Source: Lysobacter soyae (GTDB lineage: Bacteria > Pseudomonadota > Gammaproteobacteria > Xanthomonadales > Xanthomonadaceae). From it: 64,000 nt of DNA. Below, one piece after another: positions 52,376-61,344 of the stretch. The first letter of the stretch is position 1. Each line of letters starts with the position of its first letter. A program made the position numbers and the translations under genes. The notes under the pieces were generated by a model, which saw only the letters and a list, made by a program, of their open reading frames with translations, had not been told where the DNA came from and made no database searches. The DNA lies in NCBI RefSeq assembly GCF_019551435.1, contig NZ_CP080544.1:1302001-1366000 (forward strand). Direction: 5' to 3'.

Positions 52376-53161
52376 ATGCAAGCTCCATTGAATCTGAACC
52401 GTCAAGACGCTGTGGCGCGTGTCCGTATGCAGCGTGGCGACGTCCATAACGCGTTCGACGCCCGGCTGATCGCCGAGCTCACCGAGACTTTTGAGACCCT
52501 GAACGCGGATCCGACCCTACGGGTGGTGGTTTTGGAGGCGGAAGGTGCCTCGTTCAGCGCGGGCGCCGACCTCAATTGGATGCGCGGCATGGCAGCGATG
52601 TCGGAAGAGGAAAATCGCATCGATTCGTTGGCGCTGGCCCGGCTGATGCGCAGCTTGGACGAGCTTTCCAAACCCGTGGTCGCCCGCGTGCAAGGCTCGG
52701 CCTTTGGCGGCGGCGTCGGCTTGATTGCTTGTTGCGATATCGCTATCGGCAGTGCCGACGCGAATTTCGGATTGACGGAAAGCAAGCTTGGCTTGCTTCC
52801 GGCGGTGATTTCCCCTTACGTGGTGAATGCGATCGGTCCGCGCCAGGCGCGCCGCTACTTCGCCACAGGCGAAATTTTCAACGCCGCCGATGCGCAGCGT
52901 ATCGGTCTGCTTCACGACGTCGTAGCACCCGATGCATTGGATGAGACGGTGGATCGCATCGTCCGCACATTATTGAAAGCCGCGCCAATCGCTGCGGGCC
53001 GCGCCAAGGCATTGGTGCGCGACGTCTTGGCAGACGAGAATGCACTGATGCAGGATGCGCGAAATGCTGCACTCATTGCAGCCCTGCGTGTCTCGCCCGA
53101 AGGCCAGGAAGGATTGGCCGCATTCTTGGAAAAACGCACACCGAATTGGATCAAAAACTGA
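52376..53161 (+). CDS. liuC: Methylglutaconyl-CoA hydratase
   Basis: This 261-residue crotonase hydrates 3-methylglutaconyl-CoA to HMG-CoA. The ATG at 52376 has AGGA six bases upstream. The oxyanion-hole segments EGASFSAGADLNWMRGMAAM and GSAFGGGVGLIACCDIAIGS are clear, with the acid/base Glu in FGLTESKLGLLPAVISPYVV. LRVSPEGQEGLAAFLEKRTP at the end is typical. It overlaps liuD by one base (TGATG), placing it in the liuCDE operon. The divergent feoA gene shares its promoter region. Confidence 0.92.
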   Translation: MQAPLNLNRQDAVARVRMQRGDVHNAFDARLIAELTETFETLNADPTLRVVVLEAEGASFSAGADLNWMRGMAAMSEEENRIDSLALARLMRSLDELSKPVVARVQGSAFGGGVGLIACCDIAIGSADANFGLTESKLGLLPAVISPYVVNAIGPRQARRYFATGEIFNAADAQRIGLLHDVVAPDALDETVDRIVRTLLKAAPIAAGRAKALVRDVLADENALMQDARNAALIAALRVSPEGQEGLAAFLEKRTPNWIKN

Positions 53162-55140
53162 TGTTTGAAAAAATCCTGATTGCGAACCGCGGCGAAATTG
53201 CCTGCCGGGTCATCCGCACTTGCAAGAAGCTCGGCATCAAGACCGTCGCCGTGTATTCGGATGCGGACGCTCGCGCACAACACGTGCTGCAGGCGGATGA
53301 AGCCTTCCACATCGGTGGATCGCCCCCCCAAGAGAGCTATTTGCAGGCGGATGCCGTTCTTGAAGCTGCGCGTAAATCCGGCGCACAAGCGATTCACCCG
53401 GGCTATGGCTTCTTGAGCGAAAACGCCGATTTTGCCGATGCGGTGGAAGCCGCGGGATTGGTCTTCATCGGTCCGCGCGCGGCGTCGATGCGCAAGATGG
53501 GCAGCAAAGCGGGCGCAAAAGAATTGATGGATGCCGCAGGCGTACCGGTCGTCCCCGGCTACACCGGCGAAGATCAATCGGCGACCCTGCTGCAGCAGGA
53601 AGCGAATCGCATCGGCTATCCCTTGATGATCAAGGCTGCCCATGGCGGCGGTGGCAAGGGCATGCGCATCGTGCGCCACGCCGACGAATTTGCCGCGAAT
53701 CTGGAAAGTTGCCAGCGCGAAGCAAAAAATGCCTTCGGTCGTGACCGTGTGCTGCTCGAACGCTATATCGAAACGCCCCGCCACATTGAAATACAAATCT
53801 TCGGTGACGCCACCGGCAAAGTCATCCATTTGAACGAGCGCGAATGTTCCGCACAGCGCCGCTATCAAAAGGTGCTTGAAGAGGCCCCTTCCACCTTCCT
53901 GACTGCCGAGATGCGCGAGGCGATGGGGCGTGCCGCGGTGTTGGCCGGTGAGGCGATTGATTACCAAAACGCGGGCACGGTGGAATTCATCGTGGCGCCT
54001 GACGGCGGTTTCTATTTCATGGAAATCAACACGCGTTTGCAGGTTGAACATCCCGTGACCGAACTCGTCACCGGCTACGACCTGGTGGAATGGCAATTGC
54101 GCGTGGCCGCCGGTGAAGCGCTGCCCGCCAGCCAAGAAGAGGTGCTGCAGTACGGCCATGCCATCGAAGTGCGCCTTTATGCGGAAGACCCTGACGCCGG
54201 TTTCTTGCCCGGTTCCGGCACGCTGAAGCATCTCCATCTGCCCGCAGCCTCACGCAACGTGCGGATCGATTCGGGTGTGGTGCAAGGCGATACCGTGACC
54301 ATTTTTTACGATCCGATGATCGCAAAACTCATTGTTTGGGATGTCACGCGCGAGCGTGCGCTGAAGCGAATGGAAGAAGCCTTGGCCGATTGTCACGTCG
54401 AAGGACCGAAATCGAATATCGCCTTTCTGGAACGCTTGATCAGACATCCCGCCGTGCGCGAAGGTCGTATCGATACCGGCTATCTGGACGCACATCTTGA
54501 TGAGTTCGTCGGCGCAAACGCGGAAACGGACGATGCACTACTGCAGGGCATTGCCGCTGCGCTTTTCACGCAAACGCCGGACACTGACCCATCCTCACCG
54601 TGGGCGCGAAACGATGCTTGGCGCATCGAAGGTCGTGCGTCGCAACCGGTACGCATGGCGCAGGGTGCGGAAGCGCGCATGTTGCAAGTGGTACGCGAAG
54701 GCGACGCAGTGACAGTCAGCAACGATGGCGCCCCGCTCTGCCGTTTCGATCACCTGAGCGCAGGCGACGGTGTCGTCTCCTTTTCACGCGATGGAAAAAC
54801 GGAAAACCTGCGCTTTCAGCGGCGGGGCAAAGTAATGACTTTGTTTGCGGCAGGTCGTCGCCACGTGTTCGAGCAACACCCCTTGCACGAGGTCGCCGAC
54901 GCATCGTCCGCCGCAAGCGGTAATGTCATTGTGGCGCCGATGCCGGGTCGGATCGTGGTCGTCAATGCGGCGGTCGGTGATGTGGTGAATGCAGGCGATG
55001 TCTTGATGGTGATGGAAGCCATGAAGATGGAGCTTTCGCTCAAAGCCGCGAAGGACGGCACGGTCGCCGAGGTCCGCGCGGAAGCCGGTGCCTTCGTCGA
55101 AGCCGATACTGTCCTCCTCAGTTTGAAGGATGCCGAATGA
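53161..55140 (+). CDS. liuD: Methylcrotonyl-CoA carboxylase, biotin-containing alpha subunit
   Basis: The 659-residue protein carries a biotin carboxylase (MFEKILIANRGEIACRVIRT, HPGYGFLSENADFA, the ATP-grasp AAHGGGGKGMRIV, EMNTRLQ-type segment FMEINTRLQVEHPVTE), a linker, and a C-terminal biotin carrier domain with the biotinylated Lys at about 622 in VMEAMKMELS. It charges biotin with bicarbonate for LiuB. The start at the ATG at 53161 overlaps the liuC stop, and the stop overlaps liuE by ATGA, so liuC-liuD-liuE are translationally coupled. Confidence 0.95.
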   Translation: MFEKILIANRGEIACRVIRTCKKLGIKTVAVYSDADARAQHVLQADEAFHIGGSPPQESYLQADAVLEAARKSGAQAIHPGYGFLSENADFADAVEAAGLVFIGPRAASMRKMGSKAGAKELMDAAGVPVVPGYTGEDQSATLLQQEANRIGYPLMIKAAHGGGGKGMRIVRHADEFAANLESCQREAKNAFGRDRVLLERYIETPRHIEIQIFGDATGKVIHLNERECSAQRRYQKVLEEAPSTFLTAEMREAMGRAAVLAGEAIDYQNAGTVEFIVAPDGGFYFMEINTRLQVEHPVTELVTGYDLVEWQLRVAAGEALPASQEEVLQYGHAIEVRLYAEDPDAGFLPGSGTLKHLHLPAASRNVRIDSGVVQGDTVTIFYDPMIAKLIVWDVTRERALKRMEEALADCHVEGPKSNIAFLERLIRHPAVREGRIDTGYLDAHLDEFVGANAETDDALLQGIAAALFTQTPDTDPSSPWARNDAWRIEGRASQPVRMAQGAEARMLQVVREGDAVTVSNDGAPLCRFDHLSAGDGVVSFSRDGKTENLRFQRRGKVMTLFAAGRRHVFEQHPLHEVADASSAASGNVIVAPMPGRIVVVNAAVGDVVNAGDVLMVMEAMKMELSLKAAKDGTVAEVRAEAGAFVEADTVLLSLKDAE

Positions 55141-56042
55141 GCGCCGCCAAAGAACACGTTCGCATCGTCGAAGTCGGCGCGCGCGACGGTCTGCAAAACG
55201 AGAAAACGCTGGTGTCGACCACCGACAAAATCGCGTTGATCAATCGCTTGTCGGACTGCGGCTTGGGAAGTATCGAGGCCACGAGTTTCGTGAGCCCGAA
55301 ATGGGTGCCGCAGTTGGCGGACGCCGCGGAGGTATTCGCCGGCATCACGCAGAAGCCCGGGGTCCACTATCCCGTGTTGGTACCCAATTTGCAGGGCTAT
55401 GAACGCGCCATGGCGGTCGGCGTGAAAGAAATCGCGGTCTTCACGGCGGCGTCCGAAGCCTTCAACCTGAAAAACATCAACGCCGGCATCGACGAGTCAC
55501 TTGCCCGCTTCGAGCCGGTCATGGCGCGCGCCCAATCTGACGGTGTCAAAGTGCGCGGCTACGTCTCCACCGTGCTTGGCTGTCCTTATCAAGGTGAAGT
55601 GCCGGTGTCGGCCGTGGTGCATGTGGCCGAGCGCCTGCACGCGCTCGGTTGCTACGAGATTTCTCTGGGCGACACCATCGGGGTCGGCACTCCGGCGAAG
55701 GCACGCGCCATGTTGAAAGCGGTCGCCGATGCGGTGCCAATGCCGCAATTGGCCGTCCATTTTCATGACACTTACGGTCAGGCCTTGGCCAATATCCTGT
55801 CCTGCCTCGAGGAAGGCGTGCGGGTGGTCGATAGCGCCGTGGGCGGCACCGGCGGCTGCCCGTATGCCAAAGGCGCGAGTGGCAATGTGTCCTCGGAAGA
55901 CGTGGTCTACATGCTGCACGGCTTGGGCTTTGAAACCGGCGTCGACATCGCGGCCCTCAGTGACACCGGACGCTGGTTGTCCGCCCTGCTCGGCCGCGCC
56001 ACGGCCAGCAAAGTCGGTCAGGCCCTCACGCCGGAGAGTTGA
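55137..56042 (+). CDS. liuE: Hydroxymethylglutaryl-CoA lyase
   Basis: This 301-residue TIM-barrel lyase splits HMG-CoA into acetyl-CoA and acetoacetate, ending the leucine pathway. VRIVEVGARDGLQNEKTLVS, EATSFVSPKWVPQLADAAEV, GYVSTVLGCPYQGEV, LGDTIGVGTP and HFHDTYGQALANIL carry the metal and substrate residues. The catalytic Cys lies in GGTGGCPYAKGASGN. The 4-bp overlap with liuD places it last in the liuCDE operon. Confidence 0.95.
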   Translation: MSAAKEHVRIVEVGARDGLQNEKTLVSTTDKIALINRLSDCGLGSIEATSFVSPKWVPQLADAAEVFAGITQKPGVHYPVLVPNLQGYERAMAVGVKEIAVFTAASEAFNLKNINAGIDESLARFEPVMARAQSDGVKVRGYVSTVLGCPYQGEVPVSAVVHVAERLHALGCYEISLGDTIGVGTPAKARAMLKAVADAVPMPQLAVHFHDTYGQALANILSCLEEGVRVVDSAVGGTGGCPYAKGASGNVSSEDVVYMLHGLGFETGVDIAALSDTGRWLSALLGRATASKVGQALTPES

Positions 56043-56124
56043 CCCCTTTTATTTGCCCATGTACTTGACGTAATGTGACCGGACGCGGGGGGAAACGCGG
56101 GTCCAGCACAACCGGGGACGGGGC

Positions 56125-58680
56125 ATGAGCGGGCATCAGAATGGCGGTGATGCGAAATCCGAGGACGGCCTTGCCGTCCTTTTGGCGTCACTTGCGCGCG
56201 CATCGGAAGACCCCAAACTCGACAACGGCTCGCGCTATTTGTTTGCCCGCGCACAGCACCAAATTCTGAAGGCGCACATGGCGAGCACGGTCGCGCAACG
56301 CGAGTACCGGATCCTGTTCGATGCCATTCCTGACCCGATCAGCCTAATCGCCTTCGACGGCACCGTGTTGGACTTCAATGCTTCCGGACAACGTTTGTAC
56401 GGCCGCAGCTTGAAGGAAGTGGTCGGGAAGGACATCGCGATCTTGAATCCCGAAGTGCCACCGGACCATCTCAAGCCGGTGCTGGATGTAATCGATCGCG
56501 GCGAAACCTATGTCGTGCAAGTCACCAACCGAAAGGCGGATGGCACGCGCTTTCCGGTGGAAGTCCATTCTGCGCGCGTCGAATTGCAAGGTCGCACCTG
56601 CATTCTTGCCGTTGCGCGCGATCTCAGCGCACGCTTTGAAGCCGAACACCGCTATGACACCTTGGTCGAATCGGTGGATCAAGGCATTGTCGTCACCGAC
56701 GCCGACGGGACCGTCATCAGCGTCAACGGCGCGGGCATGAACATCCTCGACTTGGAACCCGGCAACTCACCGGACGCCACGTTCTCTTCCGAGTATTGGA
56801 TCATCGTGGATGAAAACGGCAACGTGCTGCCGCGCGATCGTCTACCCGCATCGATCGCCCTGCATACCGAGGAGCCGGTGCGCAGTCAGATCATGGGCTT
56901 GTACCGGCTGTCCGACAACCGTTTTCGATGGCTCCGTGTCACCGCCATCCCACACTTCACGACATTGGCGGATCGACCCAACCAAGTCATTTCCATTTTC
57001 TCCGACATCACCAATTTGAAGCGCGACAGCGCGATGTTCGATCGCGTCCAACAGCTGAGCAATGTCGGCAGTTGGGAGTGGAATCGTGCGACCGAACACT
57101 TGCATCTGAGCCGCGGTGCCATGCGCATCTTCGGCTTCCCCTCGCCCATCGATAACATCGCGAGCTTCTATGCACGCCTGCAGCCGGTTGATGCCACGCG
57201 ATTGGCGATGGCGCTGAGCGCACCGCCGGTGGACGACATCACATTCACGCTGGAACTCCACGGCTGGCGCGTGGACGGCAGTGAAGTCTGGGTACGCATG
57301 CAAGGCGAAACCGATGCGCGCGAACCCTCTCCACATCGTCTCACCGGCACCTTCGAAGACATCACCGAGCACAAGAACATCGAGCAGTCCCTTCGTGCAC
57401 AAGCACGCACGGACGCGCTGACCGGTCTACTCAATCGCGATGCGATTCACGATGAATTGAACGCCTATCTGTCCGGCAGCAACCCGGAACTGGCGGTGCT
57501 CTATATCGATCTGGACCGTTTCAAGGTCATCAACGATGCCTTGGGCCACGGCGTCGGCGACAAACTGCTTGTCCAGGTCGCGCACCGCCTGCAAAGCGTG
57601 GTCGCCGGCAACGGTGAGTGCGCGCGGTTGGGCGGCGACGAATTTTTGGTGATCTGCAAAACGCTTCAAGACCAGCATCTAGCATTGGCCGAGCGAATCC
57701 TGGTGGAACTGTCGAAGTCGTTTCAAATCGACGAAGAGGAGTTCTCGATCAGTGCGAGCATCGGCATCGCCGAATCGCCCAACGACAGCAGCGACGCCGT
57801 TGAACTCGTGCAACAAGCCGACGCGGCGATGTACGAAAGCAAGCGTCGCAATAACAACGGATGGCAACACTACAGCGAAGACTTGGCGCGCAGTCATCGA
57901 GAGAAATTGCAACTCGACCAATTGATGCGCGGTGCATTGACGAATCAGGAGCTGCATCTCGTCTACCAACCGCAACTCGACCTGCACACCGGTCGGGTGA
58001 TCGGCGCCGAAGCCCTGATGCGTTGGAACAACCCGTTGCTGGGCGCGATGCGTCCGGATGTTTTCATCGGGCGCGCCGAAAGCACCGGGGAAATTGTCCG
58101 GCTGGGGGCATGGGCCCTCAACGAAACTTGCAGACAGGTGCGTGAATGGTTGGACGCCGGTCTTCCGCAAATTCGCGTAGCGGTGAATGTCTCTTACCGC
58201 CAGTTCATCGCCGACGATTTGGTCGGCACCGTGGTCAAGGCACTCGAGCACTACAAAATTCCGCCGCGTTGTCTGGAATTGGAATTCACGGAACGTGTGC
58301 TGATTGAAGATGAGCCGGAAACGACACGTATCTTTGCCGAACTCGACGAACTGGGCGTGTCACTCGCCATTGACGATTTCGGTGAAGGCTATAGCGGGCT
58401 GAATTATTTGCGCCGCTTGCCCATCCACGTCCTCAAGCTCTCGCAGTTGTTTATCAAAGGGGTTCCGGGGAATGCCTCCGATGTCGCGGTCTGCGAAGCC
58501 GTGGCCGGGATCGCGCGCGGCCTGCGCATGACGATGATCGCTGAAGGCGTCGAAACCGATATCCAACGCCGGTATCTGGTGAAACTGGGCGTGCCCGTCG
58601 GCCAAGGCTTCTTTTTCTCCCCCGCCCTCACGCCGAAGCGATTCGTGACCTATTTGCGCGCCCATCCGACCGTTCGCTGA
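56125..58680 (+). CDS. PAS-GGDEF-EAL c-di-GMP turnover protein
   Basis: The 851-residue cytoplasmic protein has three PAS domains (about 60-170, 178-295 and 305-415). The GGDEF domain (about 420-575) has GGDEF at 503-507 but no RxxD inhibitory site. The EAL domain is about 595-845. EAL catalytic residues all appear present: Glu in GAEALMRW (629-631), Asn in VNVSYRQF, Glu in LELEFTERVL, the pair in IDDFGEG, Lys in HVLKLSQLF, Glu in IAEGVET and Gln in GQGFFFSP; the usual KID reads KLS. It could therefore make and degrade c-di-GMP. It follows liuE by 82 bases and may be cotranscribed. Confidence 0.92.
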   Translation: MSGHQNGGDAKSEDGLAVLLASLARASEDPKLDNGSRYLFARAQHQILKAHMASTVAQREYRILFDAIPDPISLIAFDGTVLDFNASGQRLYGRSLKEVVGKDIAILNPEVPPDHLKPVLDVIDRGETYVVQVTNRKADGTRFPVEVHSARVELQGRTCILAVARDLSARFEAEHRYDTLVESVDQGIVVTDADGTVISVNGAGMNILDLEPGNSPDATFSSEYWIIVDENGNVLPRDRLPASIALHTEEPVRSQIMGLYRLSDNRFRWLRVTAIPHFTTLADRPNQVISIFSDITNLKRDSAMFDRVQQLSNVGSWEWNRATEHLHLSRGAMRIFGFPSPIDNIASFYARLQPVDATRLAMALSAPPVDDITFTLELHGWRVDGSEVWVRMQGETDAREPSPHRLTGTFEDITEHKNIEQSLRAQARTDALTGLLNRDAIHDELNAYLSGSNPELAVLYIDLDRFKVINDALGHGVGDKLLVQVAHRLQSVVAGNGECARLGGDEFLVICKTLQDQHLALAERILVELSKSFQIDEEEFSISASIGIAESPNDSSDAVELVQQADAAMYESKRRNNNGWQHYSEDLARSHREKLQLDQLMRGALTNQELHLVYQPQLDLHTGRVIGAEALMRWNNPLLGAMRPDVFIGRAESTGEIVRLGAWALNETCRQVREWLDAGLPQIRVAVNVSYRQFIADDLVGTVVKALEHYKIPPRCLELEFTERVLIEDEPETTRIFAELDELGVSLAIDDFGEGYSGLNYLRRLPIHVLKLSQLFIKGVPGNASDVAVCEAVAGIARGLRMTMIAEGVETDIQRRYLVKLGVPVGQGFFFSPALTPKRFVTYLRAHPTVR

Positions 58681-58737
58681 GGCAGCCGGACGCCGGACTT
58701 GCACTAAAATGGTCGCATCCCCTTCTGCGGAATCGGC

Positions 58738-59508
58738 ATGAAACTTGAATCAGCACGCGCCATCGTGACCGGCGGCGTCTCCGGCCTCGGCTTTGCCGTG
58801 GCCAAACATTTGGTCGCACAGGGCGGCAAAGTCGCGTTGTTTGACGTCAACGAAGAAAAAGGCCTTGCGGCGGTCGCAGAACTTGGCGACGCCAATGCCA
58901 AGTTCTTCAAGACCGATGTGAGTCATGAGGCGGAAGTCGTATCCAATGTCGCCGCTGCCAAGGATTTCCTCGGCGGCTTGAATGCCTGCGTGAACTGTGC
59001 CGGCATTTTGGGCGCCGGCCGCGTCTTGGGCAAAACCGGGCCGATGGCCCTGTCGCAATTCCAAACCACGGTGATGGTGAATTTGGTCGGCAGTTTCAAT
59101 GTCGCCAAAGCCTGTGCCGACTTGATGCAACACAACACCGCCGGCGACGATAACGAGCGCGGTGTGATCATCAACACCGCGTCGGTGGCCGCCTATGAAG
59201 GTCAAATCGGCCAAGCGGCGTACTCCGCCTCCAAGGGCGGCGTGGTCGGCATGACCCTGCCGATGGCACGCGAATTGGCGCGCTTCGGCATTCGAGTGGT
59301 CACCATTGCACCGGGCGTGTTTTGGACCCCGATGGTGGACGGCATGCCGGAAGACGTGCAGAAATCTTTGGCCGCGACCATTCCTTATCCGTCGCGCCTC
59401 GGCCGACCGGAAGAATACGCGGATCTCGCCGCCTATATCCTGACCAACACCTACATCAACGGCGAAACCATTCGCCTCGACGGCGCCACGCGCCTGGCAC
59501 CCAAGTGA
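58738..59508 (+). CDS. SDR dehydrogenase of the HSD10 (3-hydroxyacyl-CoA dehydrogenase type 2) kind
   Basis: The 256-residue short-chain dehydrogenase has the NAD motif [15 protein letters not shown], Asp in [19 protein letters not shown], catalytic Ser in [12 protein letters not shown] and YSASKGG. The C-terminal end [20 protein letters not shown] and [17 protein letters not shown] match the HSD10/2-methyl-3-hydroxybutyryl-CoA dehydrogenase group, which acts in isoleucine and branched fatty-acid oxidation. That fits the surrounding liu genes. The gap before it holds a TAAAAT-like -10. Confidence 0.87.
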   Translation: MKLESARAIVTGGVSGLGFAVAKHLVAQGGKVALFDVNEEKGLAAVAELGDANAKFFKTDVSHEAEVVSNVAAAKDFLGGLNACVNCAGILGAGRVLGKTGPMALSQFQTTVMVNLVGSFNVAKACADLMQHNTAGDDNERGVIINTASVAAYEGQIGQAAYSASKGGVVGMTLPMARELARFGIRVVTIAPGVFWTPMVDGMPEDVQKSLAATIPYPSRLGRPEEYADLAAYILTNTYINGETIRLDGATRLAPK

Positions 59509-59515
59509 GAAGCGC

Positions 59516-60082
59516 ATGAAGGCTTACGACATCAAGAAAGGCAATGTGGTTGAACACAACGGCGCCGTTTACCAGATCCGCGACATCGAGCGCAGCTCAC
59601 CGCAAGGTCGCGGCGGCAACGTCAAGTTCCGCTTCACCATGTATAGCGTTCCGGGCGGCAACAAGCTCGATCTCAGCGTCGGTGGTGATGACGAGTTGCG
59701 CGAGGTCGATCTCGCCCGCCGTCAGTCCACCTATTCGTACAAGGACGGAGAAGCCTTCGTGTTCTTGGACGACGAGGACTACACGCCCTACACACTCGAT
59801 GCCGAAGTCGTCGGCGACGACGCGGGCTACATCACCGACGGCCTGACCGGCTGCTATGTGCAAGTCATTGACGAGATGCCGGTCGGTTTGCAATTGCCGA
59901 CCTCGGTGGTGCTTGAAGTGGTGGAGACGCCGCCGGAGTTGAAAGGCGGTACCGCCACCAAACGCCCGAAGCCGGCGCGCTTGTCCACCGGTCTTGAAAT
60001 CCAAGTTCCGGAATACATCGTCAACGGTGAAAAAGTTTGGGTGAACACCACCACCGGCGAATTTGGTGGCCGCGCCGAGTGA
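59516..60082 (+). CDS. yeiP: Elongation factor P-like protein
   Basis: The 188-residue three-domain EF-P paralogue begins [20 protein letters not shown]. The tip loop of domain I reads SSPQGRGGN, with Arg where EF-P has the modified Lys or Arg, as in YeiP/EfpL. The final domain shows [21 protein letters not shown] and [20 protein letters not shown]. It relieves ribosome stalling at polyproline and some other motifs. The ATG is 7 bases after the dehydrogenase stop, and its end overlaps the next gene by GTGA. Confidence 0.94.
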   Translation: MKAYDIKKGNVVEHNGAVYQIRDIERSSPQGRGGNVKFRFTMYSVPGGNKLDLSVGGDDELREVDLARRQSTYSYKDGEAFVFLDDEDYTPYTLDAEVVGDDAGYITDGLTGCYVQVIDEMPVGLQLPTSVVLEVVETPPELKGGTATKRPKPARLSTGLEIQVPEYIVNGEKVWVNTTTGEFGGRAE

Positions 60083-60669
60083 GCGCCATCCAACCCGTGG
60101 TACTCAGCGGCTGGGGCGTTTCGCTCCAGCCGCTTTCGCTTGCGCATGTGGACGGTCTTGTTGAAGCGACCGCAGACGGCGACATATGGCGATTGAATGT
60201 GACCAGTGCGCCCGCCCCGGGTGCGCCGTCAGTCACGGCTTACATTGAGCACGCCCTTCAAGGGCAAAGCCAAGGCACGATGCTGCCGTTTGTGGTCGTC
60301 ACCGACGCGCAACGCATTGTCGGCACGACGCGTTTCTACGACATCGACACCGACGTACCCAATCTCGCGATCGGCTACACCTGGTACGCTGCCAGTGTGC
60401 AACGCACCCACGTCAATACCGCCTGCAAACGCCTACTGCTCGGTCATGCGTTCGATACCTTGAATTGTGCTGCAGTGTATTTCCATACCAGCCATTTGAA
60501 TCTCGCATCGCGCGCGGCGATCGCCCGGCTCGGTGCAAAGATGGATGGCGTGATTCGTCACCACAAACGTCACAAGGACGGCTCGCTGCGCGATACCTGG
60601 TCCTATTCAATCGTGTCCGACGAATGGCCCGAAATCAAAGCCGACTTGGAAAAAAAACTGGCGCGCTGA
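60079..60669 (+). CDS. GNAT-family acetyltransferase
   Basis: The 196-residue protein resembles RimJ/RimL-type N-acetyltransferases. [20 protein letters not shown] opens the fold, [20 protein letters not shown] is beta4, [20 protein letters not shown] carries the acetyl-CoA loop in the diverged form of this group, and [20 protein letters not shown] is typical. It starts with GTG overlapping the yeiP stop, so it is translationally coupled, which invites the idea that it modifies a translation component (inference). Substrate is unknown. Confidence 0.85.
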   Translation: MSAIQPVVLSGWGVSLQPLSLAHVDGLVEATADGDIWRLNVTSAPAPGAPSVTAYIEHALQGQSQGTMLPFVVVTDAQRIVGTTRFYDIDTDVPNLAIGYTWYAASVQRTHVNTACKRLLLGHAFDTLNCAAVYFHTSHLNLASRAAIARLGAKMDGVIRHHKRHKDGSLRDTWSYSIVSDEWPEIKADLEKKLAR

Positions 60670-60675
60670 GGCGGT

Positions 60676-61224
60676 TCAGAGTTTGCGCGTGAGCCAGCGT
60701 TGCGCCATGCGGCGCATGGAGGCATCCATGGTTTCATCTGCGGCCAATTCCGCGATGTTTCGCCAAGCCAACGCATTCGATTCATCACTGATGGCGAAGG
60801 CTTCATTGTCGGTGGCGGTGACCACAAAACGCGCATCATAGTGCCAATGCCCGGGAACACCTTTGTGCGCCGGAATGAAATGCAAATCGATATCGAAAAT
60901 ATCTGGCGAGACAACCAGGCCGGTCAAACCGGATTCTTCTTCGGCTTCTTTCAGCGCAACGGCCGCCAAATCCATGTCGCCATCGGCGTGACCGCCAAGC
61001 TGCAACCATCGATCCAATTTCTTGTGATGCGTTAACAAGACGCGTTCGCCGTCGGCGCTGACCAACCAGGACGAGCCGGTGAAGTGACCTTCCGTGCGCT
61101 CGCGTGTGTAGGCATGCGCGCCTTCTTCCGCCAGCGTGATGAATGCGGACTGCCACTCGCGCACCGTGGTGCTTTCCAAGAATGGGAACGCGTTGAGCAG
61201 CGCTTGTGTCGAGAGCTTCGTCAT
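60676..61224 (-). CDS. Nudix hydrolase
   Basis: The 182-residue protein has a Nudix box near 77-99 (GGHADGDMDLAAVALKEAEE then ESGL). The first Glu of the box reads Met, but the REUXEEXGU half is kept as KEAEEESGL. FTGSSWLVSADGERVLLTHH precedes it and PAHKGVPGHWHYDARFVVTA follows, the pattern of a Nudix group common in Xanthomonadales. Substrate is unknown; likely a small nucleotide or diphosphate. It is convergent with the acetyltransferase and divergent from the permease. Confidence 0.87.
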   Translation of the reverse strand: MTKLSTQALLNAFPFLESTTVREWQSAFITLAEEGAHAYTRERTEGHFTGSSWLVSADGERVLLTHHKKLDRWLQLGGHADGDMDLAAVALKEAEEESGLTGLVVSPDIFDIDLHFIPAHKGVPGHWHYDARFVVTATDNEAFAISDESNALAWRNIAELAADETMDASMRRMAQRWLTRKL

Positions 61225-61344
61225 CCCTCAATGCTGCGCCGCGTCAATTCTTTTTGCAAGGCGGCGAACAGAAAACCCTTGTGTCGGCGGCAAATAAAAG
61301 GTTATGTTTCGGTGAATGTCCACCGTGTCTCTCTGGGGAACCGA

